10,189 nucleotides of DNA. It comes from an uncultured Clostridia bacterium (GTDB lineage Bacteria > Bacillota > Clostridia > Christensenellales > Borkfalkiaceae). Both the position numbers and the translations under genes were made by a program. Below, one piece after another: positions 5,898 to 10,189 of the stretch; position 1 is the first letter of the stretch; each line of letters begins with the position of its first letter. The stretch covers positions 1-10,189 of the forward strand of contig CALVLO010000050.1 in assembly GCA_944338265.1 (NCBI GenBank). The letters run 5' to 3'. The notes beneath the pieces are model-generated. The model did not search any database. It had not been told where the DNA came from and was given only the letters and a program-made list of their open reading frames with translations.

Positions 5898-6776
5898 ATG
5901 AAGACAGTGAGAGTCACCGCGCATGCCAAGATCAACCTCACGCTCGACGTGGTCGGCGAGGAGGGGGGCTATCACGCGCTCGACTCCCTCGTCGCCACCA
6001 TAGCGCTCGGCGACCGCATCGTCGCGCGGGCGCGCACGGACGGGCGCGTGTTTGTGACCATGCACGGCATGGGGAGCGAGCGCATCCCCGCGGGGCGCAA
6101 CAATGCGGCGCTTGCGGCGGAGCGCTTTTTCGCGGCGTTCGGCGGAGGCGGCGCGGACGTTACCGTCTATAAGCGCATTCCCATCGGCGGCGGGCTTGGC
6201 GGCTCGTCGGCGGATGCCGCGGGCGTTTTGAATGCGCTCGCCAAATTGTACGCCATCGCAGACATGGGTGCCCTGAAAACCGTCGCGGACGGGCTCGGCA
6301 GCGATACGGGGTATCTGCTCACGGGCGGATATGCCCGCATGCAGGGGCGGGGCGAACGCATCACGCCGCTTGAAGGGCTTCCCGCGCTGCATTTGCTCAT
6401 AGCATGTCCGAGGCGGGGCGTCTCTACGCCCAAGTGCTTCCGCACATACGATGAACAGGGCAAGACCTATCCGCCCTGCACCGAGCGGGTGCGCGCGGCG
6501 TTTGCTGCGGGCGATGCCGCGGGGGCGGCGGGCATGCTCGGCAATCATCTGTTCGCGGCGGCTGCGGCGTGCGAGCCCGGCGTCGCGGAAGCGGCTTCGG
6601 CATTGCGGGCGCTTGCGCCCCTCGGCGTGAACATGACGGGCTCGGGCAGCGCAAGCTATGCCGTCTTTGCCTCGGCGGCGGAGGCGGATGCGGCGGCGCG
6701 CCGCGTGCAGGGATTTCGCATCATTCGTACAAGCACCTTCCCCCTTCCATCGGTCGGCGGGAAGGAAAGGAGATAA
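5898..6776 (+). CDS. ispE: 4-diphosphocytidyl-2-C-methyl-D-erythritol kinase
   Basis: GHMP-family kinase that phosphorylates the 2-hydroxyl of CDP-methylerythritol with ATP in the MEP pathway to isoprenoids. The 292 residues compare with about 283 in E. coli. The catalytic lysine K11 lies in AHAKINLTL. The glycine-rich ATP loop IPIGGGLGGSSADAAG spans about 94-109. The catalytic aspartate D136 is in GSDTGYLLTGG, where most relatives have GSDVPF. The C-terminal MTGSGSASYAVF is the third GHMP motif. The start could be 5889 or 5898, and neither has a ribosome binding site at a workable distance. 5898 is preferred because the promoter would place the mRNA 5' end one base before it. The stop is one base from the next start, and the next gene's ribosome binding site lies inside ispE, so the two are an operon. 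Confidence 0.95.
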   Translation: MKTVRVTAHAKINLTLDVVGEEGGYHALDSLVATIALGDRIVARARTDGRVFVTMHGMGSERIPAGRNNAALAAERFFAAFGGGGADVTVYKRIPIGGGLGGSSADAAGVLNALAKLYAIADMGALKTVADGLGSDTGYLLTGGYARMQGRGERITPLEGLPALHLLIACPRRGVSTPKCFRTYDEQGKTYPPCTERVRAAFAAGDAAGAAGMLGNHLFAAAAACEPGVAEAASALRALAPLGVNMTGSGSASYAVFASAAEADAAARRVQGFRIIRTSTFPLPSVGGKERR

Positions 6777-6777
6777 C

Positions 6778-7707
6778 ATGGAAGAGAGGATCATCGATAA
6801 GGACGAGCTGCGCAAAGTGCGCGTGACGCGGACGGACGGCGCGTTGGACGTTGTGGACGATACCCTCCCTGAAGCCGCGCCCGAAGAGGGGGAAGCGGAG
6901 CTTGGGGCGGAGTATGCCGTCGAGTTCGAGGGGGAGAGCTACGACGAAGATCTCGTCGGGCTCACGCCCTCGCAGTACCGCGAGGAGATAGAGCGCCGTG
7001 CGCGCGCCGCGCAGGAAGCGCACGAGGCGTGTGAGGCGCTGTGCGCCGAGGGGGACGGGCTGCTTGCCGCAGGCAATTGGCAGGCGGCGGAGGAAAAGTT
7101 TGAGGAAGCCATGTCGCGGGAGCCGCAGAGCGAGCGCGCGGAAGCGGGGCTTTGGTCGGCGCGGACGCAGGCATATGCCTCGGATGAGGTATTCTACACC
7201 GAGCGCGGCGCGCGGGAGTTTGCCGCGGCAAGCGACGGCGTGCGCGCCAAGGCGATGGAGGCGTTCGGCGAACAGCTGCGCGCCGCGCAGGGCGAACTGC
7301 GCGCGGAGGCGGATGAACTCCGTAAGACGGTGGAGGCAGGGCAGGCAGAGCGCCGTGCGCCCTTCCGTGCCAACTTTTGCTACTACCGCTTGCGGCTTTG
7401 CATCGCGCTTGCCGTCTTCGCACTCTTTTTGGTCGGGATCGGCGTGAGCGCATCCTATATCCTGCGCATGCAGAGCGCAATGCCCGTCATTTTAACGGGC
7501 GCGTCCGGGGCGCTCGCCTTTGCGGCGTTCGTCGCCGTTGTGATCTTCTCCCGCAAGACGCTCGTCGCCGCCCGCCTCGTCCGCGAGAACGAGAAGCTCT
7601 CCTCCACAGAGGAGGGCGCCCGCCTTCTTCTGCTCGATAACCGCCTTGCCTGCCTTGCCGTCGTTTTGGGCGGGGCGGAGGACGGACCACAGACGGAAGA
7701 AGCATAA
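6778..7707 (+). CDS. TPR-like protein with two membrane segments, unknown function
   Basis: A 309-residue protein I do not recognise by name. The N-terminal 75 residues are acidic and probably disordered. A helical hairpin at about 91-117, EGDGLLAAGNWQAAEEKFEEA, fits a single TPR unit. A long coiled-coil-like helix follows at 145-195. Two hydrophobic segments lie at about 207-229 and 236-258, with a short loop between them, so both ends should be on the same side, probably cytoplasmic. A 50-residue tail follows. A strong AAAGGAG (6766-6772), sitting inside the end of ispE, serves the ATG at 6778, giving a one-base gap and tight coupling. A cytoplasm-facing scaffold at the membrane is a fair guess, but nothing in the sequence shows a reaction. 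Confidence 0.85.
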   Translation: MEERIIDKDELRKVRVTRTDGALDVVDDTLPEAAPEEGEAELGAEYAVEFEGESYDEDLVGLTPSQYREEIERRARAAQEAHEACEALCAEGDGLLAAGNWQAAEEKFEEAMSREPQSERAEAGLWSARTQAYASDEVFYTERGAREFAAASDGVRAKAMEAFGEQLRAAQGELRAEADELRKTVEAGQAERRAPFRANFCYYRLRLCIALAVFALFLVGIGVSASYILRMQSAMPVILTGASGALAFAAFVAVVIFSRKTLVAARLVRENEKLSSTEEGARLLLLDNRLACLAVVLGGAEDGPQTEEA

Positions 7708-7722
7708 ACAGGTTTTACGGAT

Positions 7723-7763
7723 TTTTTTCCGCCCGCCGCGCCTCGCGCGGCGGGCGGAAAAAA
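7723..7763. other. Perfect 19-bp inverted repeat with T-run before and A-run after
   Basis: TTTTTTCC-led arm 7723-7741 and its exact complement 7745-7763 enclose the loop CTC. The T-run precedes the GC stem and the A-run follows it, so on either strand the stem is not followed by a U-tract. It lies 15 bases after the stop of the TPR-like gene. It would be a very stable mRNA 3' structure but is not a standard intrinsic terminator. Confidence 0.7.
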
Positions 7764-7791
7764 TATTTGGAAAAAATTTTCAAAAAAGGTA

Positions 7792-7820
7792 TTTACTTAT
7801 CGCCCGTTTTCCTGTATAAT
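7792..7820 (+). promoter_or_regulatory. Promoter of the kinase-like gene
   Basis: TTTACT (7792-7797), a 17-base spacer and a perfect TATAAT (7815-7820) form a sigma-A promoter in an AT-rich patch. The expected start is near 7827, leaving a 50-base leader. The leader holds a small hairpin (GCGGG 7839-7843 with CCCGC 7851-7855), followed by the ribosome binding site. Confidence 0.7.
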
Positions 7821-7876
7821 GTGGAGCGGGAAATGATTGCGGGATAATTCCCCGCGGATATAAGGAGGAAAGTTGT

Positions 7877-8617
7877 ATGGAACTCATTCATGAAAGTGCA
7901 GGGAAGAAGCTCTACCGCGATGGCGACAAGCTCGTCAAGACGTTCGATGAGCGCTATTCCAAAGCGGGCATCCTCAACGAGGCGCTCAATCAGGCGCGCG
8001 TCGAGGAGACGGGGCTCAACATCCCCAAGGTGCGCGCGGTCACCGTCGTGGACGGCAGATGGGCGCTCATCTGGGATTTCATCGAGGGCGAAACGCTCGA
8101 ATCGCTCATGCAGAAGCACCCCGAAAAAGAGGAAGAATATCTCAACTTCTTCGTCGATTTGCAGATCCGCATGAGCAGGGAAAAGGTGCCCCTTCTCGGG
8201 CATCTGCGCGATAAGATGCACGCCAAAATTTCGGCAAGCGCCTACCCCGCAACGGTGCGTTACGATCTGCACATGCGGCTCGACGGGCTGCCCCGCCACG
8301 TTAAACTCTGCCACGGCGACTTCCAGCCCAGCAACGTCATCATCACCAAGGACGGCACGCCCTATATCATCGATTGGTCGCACGCCACGCAGGGCAACGG
8401 CTCGGCGGACGCGGCGCGCACCTATCTCATCTTCAAGCTGCAGGGCAAAGATGCGCTTGCGGAGAAGTATTTGAATTTGTTCTGCGCCAAGACGGATACA
8501 GCGATCCAATATGTGCAGCGCATCCTGCCCATCGTCGCCGCGTCGCAGTCCGTGAAGGGCAAGCCGGAAGAGCAGGAGTTCCTTGCAAAGTGGGTCAACG
8601 TCTGCGATTGGCAGTAA
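7877..8617 (+). CDS. APH/choline-kinase-fold phosphotransferase
   Basis: A 246-residue protein of the aminoglycoside phosphotransferase/choline kinase fold. The catalytic loop HGDFQPSN spans 146-153, with base D148 and metal ligand N153. IIDW gives the second metal ligand D166. The N-lobe lysine K21 (LVKTF) and its partner E35 (NEAL) are visible, so the kinase is probably active. It is shorter than typical APH enzymes (about 265 or more). The substrate is unknown. Members of this family act on sugars, amino alcohols and antibiotics, and nothing here indicates resistance. A strong AAGGAGG (7862-7868) lies eight bases before the ATG. The gene is single, with its own promoter, and is followed by the hairpin array, with only a weak GTTCA/TGAAC hairpin as terminator. 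Confidence 0.88.
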   Translation: MELIHESAGKKLYRDGDKLVKTFDERYSKAGILNEALNQARVEETGLNIPKVRAVTVVDGRWALIWDFIEGETLESLMQKHPEKEEEYLNFFVDLQIRMSREKVPLLGHLRDKMHAKISASAYPATVRYDLHMRLDGLPRHVKLCHGDFQPSNVIITKDGTPYIIDWSHATQGNGSADAARTYLIFKLQGKDALAEKYLNLFCAKTDTAIQYVQRILPIVAASQSVKGKPEEQEFLAKWVNVCDWQ

Positions 8618-8621
8618 ATAG

Positions 8622-9101
8622 GTTCACGAATTTCTTTTTGAACTGACGTCGTCACGGCGGAGCGCACGCTGCGGGTGATTCGGCGTAGCCGAACACCACG
8701 CTTAAAACGCTCGCCGCTCCTCTTCGCAAAAAATCTTTCTGCAAAATCTTTTTTGCGAGTGCTGCGGTATGACAATGTCGTGAGTTTGAGAGACAACCCG
8801 CGGATACGGCTGTCGCCTAACCGCGTGTTTGTCTCAACCGCGCCAATGAAAAGCGCGGTTTCGGTCACGAAATTGCCCTTGATATGGCAATTTCTCAGTT
8901 CGCGCATACGCCGAAGCCCCACAGGGGCTGTACTTCGGCTACGCTCGTGCGCCGCTTCGCGTCGGACGGCATAACGTACGCGCTCACCTCTCGGCGGCGA
9001 TAGATCGCAACAGTATAACATCGCCGCCTTCACTCTTTCCGCGTAAGCCGCGTGAGCGGCAAACAGAGGCGGAAAAGCCATAACGCAGTGACGGCTTTTC
9101 C
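8622..9101. other. Array of about ten different hairpins, non-coding
   Basis: This stretch between two genes has no convincing ORF. Nearly all of it folds locally into distinct stems: 8622-8643 (GTTCA/TGAAC); 8671-8701 (GCG GGTG TTCGGC, loop GTA, bulged); 8723-8759 (CGCAAAAAA/TTTTTTGCG); 8786-8837 (TTGAGAGACAA/TTGTCTCAA with inner CGCGG/CCGCG); 8836-8860 (AACCGCGC/GCGCGGTT); 8869-8894 (GAAATTGCC/GGCAATTTC); 8902-8952 (GCGCA, GCCGAAG and GCCCC nested); 8993-9028 (GGCGGCGAT/ATCGCCGCC); 9036-9075 (TTTCCGC/GCGGAAA with inner GCCGC/GCGGC); 9071-9101 (GGAAAAGCC/GGCTTTTCC). The stems differ in sequence, so it is not a tandem repeat. No promoter was recognised on either strand. It could be a dispersed palindromic repeat element or a structured RNA. 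Both are inference. Confidence 0.6.
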
Positions 9102-9167
9102 CGTAATCAAATAGCTTGTTCACACGTTTTTCGCGGACCGACGCGGGAAGAAAAATGCTCAAAAATC

Positions 9168-9191
9168 AACGCCGCGCTTTTGCGCGGCGTT
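9168..9191. terminator. Bidirectional-looking hairpin terminator
   Basis: AACGCCGCGC and GCGCGGCGTT pair over 10 bp around the loop TTTT. On the plus strand the TT ending the stem runs on into two more Ts. On the minus strand GATTTTT follows the stem. It closes the hairpin-array region and would stop transcription leaving it to the right, or entering it from the right. Confidence 0.65.
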
Positions 9192-9348
9192 TTGCATGAG
9201 GGGCGAGAATTTCAAAGCAGATTTATACGGTTTTTCGCCGAAAAAATGCGGAATGCAACCGCAGGTTGCGCAAAAGCACGCATAAAGTGGTTGAAACGGG
9301 CTTTTGAATGTGTTACACTTTGGGTACAAAACGCAAGGAGATACCGCG
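9192..9348 (+). other. Upstream region of the XRE regulator
   Basis: This gap has no gene. It holds a small hairpin (GCAACC 9255-9260 with GGTTGC 9264-9269) just upstream of the promoter at 9291-9319, then a short leader and the ribosome binding site at 9335-9340. The small dyad could be an operator. Nothing else is seen. Confidence 0.5.
9291..9319 (+). promoter_or_regulatory. Promoter of the XRE regulator
   Basis: TTGAAA (9291-9296), a 17-base spacer and TACACT (9314-9319), preceded by TGT, form an extended -10 promoter with its start near 9326. The -10 lies in the small dyad GTGT-T-ACAC (9310-9318), a plausible autoregulatory operator. Confidence 0.7.
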
Positions 9349-10065
9349 ATGTCATTTGCCGAAAACCTGCAATATCTGAGAAAGCGAGACAAAGTTACGC
9401 AAGAGGGGCTTGCCGAAACGCTCGGCGTTTCCCGCCAATCCGTCAGCAAGTGGGAGACGGGCGAGGCGTACCCCGAAACGGAGAAGATCATCGCCCTGTG
9501 CGATTTCTTCCGCGTCTCCATGGACGATCTCATGCGCGGAGACGTCGCTTCGCCGCAGGAGCCGCCCGCCGAGGCGGAAGGGGCGGCGGAGCCTGTTCCC
9601 GAAAACGTCCTGCCCGCCGCAGAACTTCCCGCGGAGCGCGCCGCAAAAGACGGGCGTATTACTCGGACGCGCGCCATCGGCGCGGCGGTCAGCGGGGGCA
9701 TCTTTCTGTGCGCCGCCGTCGCGTTCTTCTGCCTCGGCGGACTGATGGGCGCGTGGCACCCTGCGTGGCTCGTGTTCCTGCTCGCGCTCTCGCTGTGCGC
9801 GTTTGTAGACATGGTATCCCGCAACGACGAGGAGGGCGCGGGACTGCCGCTCGCGGCGCGTATTTTCAAGGGACTCGCGGGCATGGTCATGTTCCTTTCT
9901 GTCACGGTGTACCTCTTTATCGGGTGCGTGTACGGTATCTGGCACCCGTCGTGGGTGTGCTTCATCATTGCGCTAGCGCTCGTCATCGTCTTTGACCGCA
10001 CCGCAAACGCCATCGCGGGAACGGACGAAGGGGAGAACGGCAATCAGACGGAACAGAACGAATAA
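9349..10065 (+). CDS. XRE-family regulator with four-segment membrane domain
   Basis: A 238-residue fusion of a DNA-binding domain and a membrane domain. Residues 4-64 are a typical XRE/Cro helix-turn-helix (TQEGLAETLGVSRQSVSKWETG, recognition helix about 28-36). A variable Pro/Glu/Ala linker follows (66-103). Four hydrophobic segments lie at about 109-132, 139-156, 175-195 and 202-215. The membrane part is an internal duplication: G134-A-W-H-P-A-W with D154 recurs as G196-I-W-H-P-S-W with D216, exactly 62 residues apart. Such membrane-anchored XRE proteins are common in Firmicutes, and their signals are mostly unknown. Target genes cannot be told. Autoregulation is possible. AAGGAG (9335-9340) lies eight bases before the ATG. 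An earlier in-frame ATG at 9304 lies inside the promoter and is rejected. Confidence 0.88.
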   Translation: MSFAENLQYLRKRDKVTQEGLAETLGVSRQSVSKWETGEAYPETEKIIALCDFFRVSMDDLMRGDVASPQEPPAEAEGAAEPVPENVLPAAELPAERAAKDGRITRTRAIGAAVSGGIFLCAAVAFFCLGGLMGAWHPAWLVFLLALSLCAFVDMVSRNDEEGAGLPLAARIFKGLAGMVMFLSVTVYLFIGCVYGIWHPSWVCFIIALALVIVFDRTANAIAGTDEGENGNQTEQNE

Positions 10066-10069
10066 GAAA

Positions 10070-10104
10070 AACGCCGCCCGCTGCAAATCGCAGCGGGCGG
10101 CGTT
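10070..10104. terminator. Hairpin after the XRE regulator, terminator facing left
   Basis: A perfect 15-bp stem (10070-10084 with 10090-10104) has the loop AAATC and begins five bases after the stop codon. On the plus strand only two Ts end the stem before AAAAA, a poor U-tract. On the minus strand the stem runs into TTTTTCTTATT, a good one. It is best oriented to stop leftward transcription entering from beyond the right edge, though it could also stabilise the regulator mRNA. Confidence 0.65.
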
Positions 10105-10173
10105 AAAAATCAGGGTGAATTATACTATTAAGTGCAACAGTGGGAGAGAAAAAAAGGAGTTCATACAAATCTG

Positions 10174-10182
10174 TGGTAAAAT
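10174..10182 (+). promoter_or_regulatory. Extended -10 element at the right edge
   Basis: TGG followed by TAAAAT (10177-10182), with the same TGTGN lead as other promoters in the window, suggests rightward transcription starting near 10189. No good -35 lies 16-18 bases upstream. Any gene it serves is outside the window. Confidence 0.4.
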
Positions 10183-10189
10183 AGAGTTG

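Noticed and set aside
4302..6815. 837-residue open frame on the minus strand
   Set aside because: It lies wholly opposite the DUF3794-LysM gene and ispE, both clearly real. High GC leaves few stops in the antisense frame. The sequence is Arg/His/Ala-rich low-complexity with no domain.
7877..8617. Antibiotic-resistance aminoglycoside phosphotransferase
   Set aside because: It has the fold and catalytic motif only. It is shorter than known resistance enzymes and has no resistance or mobile context, so only the broad phosphotransferase fold is called.
8622..9101. CRISPR array or tandem repeat
   Set aside because: The hairpins share no common unit or regular spacing, so there are no repeats and spacers.
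8422..9162. 246-residue minus-strand frame over the hairpin array
   Set aside because: Its end runs antisense into the kinase gene, it has no ribosome binding site or promoter, and the translation is Arg/Ser-rich without a fold. The palindromes explain the DNA better. The plus-strand frame 8675-8974 is rejected for the same reasons.

Overview
The window looks like chromosomal DNA of a GC-rich member of the Clostridia (Firmicutes/Bacillota). The evidence is gene content and signals. Ribonuclease G sits close to rplU-rpmA, and L27 has the Firmicutes-type N-terminal extension ending in LFA. A veg gene and a DUF3794-LysM spore-coat-type gene lie next to ispE. Shine-Dalgarno sites are AGGAGG-type, and the promoters have a 17-bp spacer with a TGTGN element before the -10. 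No species can be named from this alone.

Left part (1-3140): an AT-rich 140-base control region has interlocked divergent promoters. The rightward one drives rng, apparently through a 15-codon leader ORF that overlaps the rng start as ATGA. A leftward gene for a small helical protein of unknown function lies between rng and rplU, sharing a hairpin terminator with rng. rplU has its own strong promoter and an 85-nt leader that may be the L21 autoregulatory leader. rpmA follows directly, without the prp (ysxB) gene normally found between rplU and rpmA in Firmicutes. A good intrinsic terminator closes the pair.

Middle (3141-7763): a nitroreductase-family gene with atypical codon use converges on a leftward veg. 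A DUF3794-LysM protein, preceded by a sigma-E-like sequence, diverges from veg. ispE follows with a promoter so close to its start that its mRNA may be leaderless. A gene for a TPR-like protein with two membrane segments follows one base after the ispE stop.

Right part (7764-10189): a kinase-like (APH/choline-kinase fold) gene stands alone behind its own promoter. It is followed by about 730 bases without a convincing gene, of which about 480 bases (8622-9101) are almost continuous, mutually different hairpins. This is the least explained part of the window and may be a dispersed repeat or a structured RNA. After it come an XRE-type regulator fused to a four-helix membrane domain, a hairpin, and another promoter-like sequence at the right edge.

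The genes fall into RNA processing and ribosome synthesis (rng, rplU, rpmA), envelope/spore and isoprenoid functions (veg, DUF3794-LysM, ispE), and accessory single genes (nitroreductase, kinase, XRE regulator). No complete mobile element, CRISPR array, tRNA or rRNA was seen.
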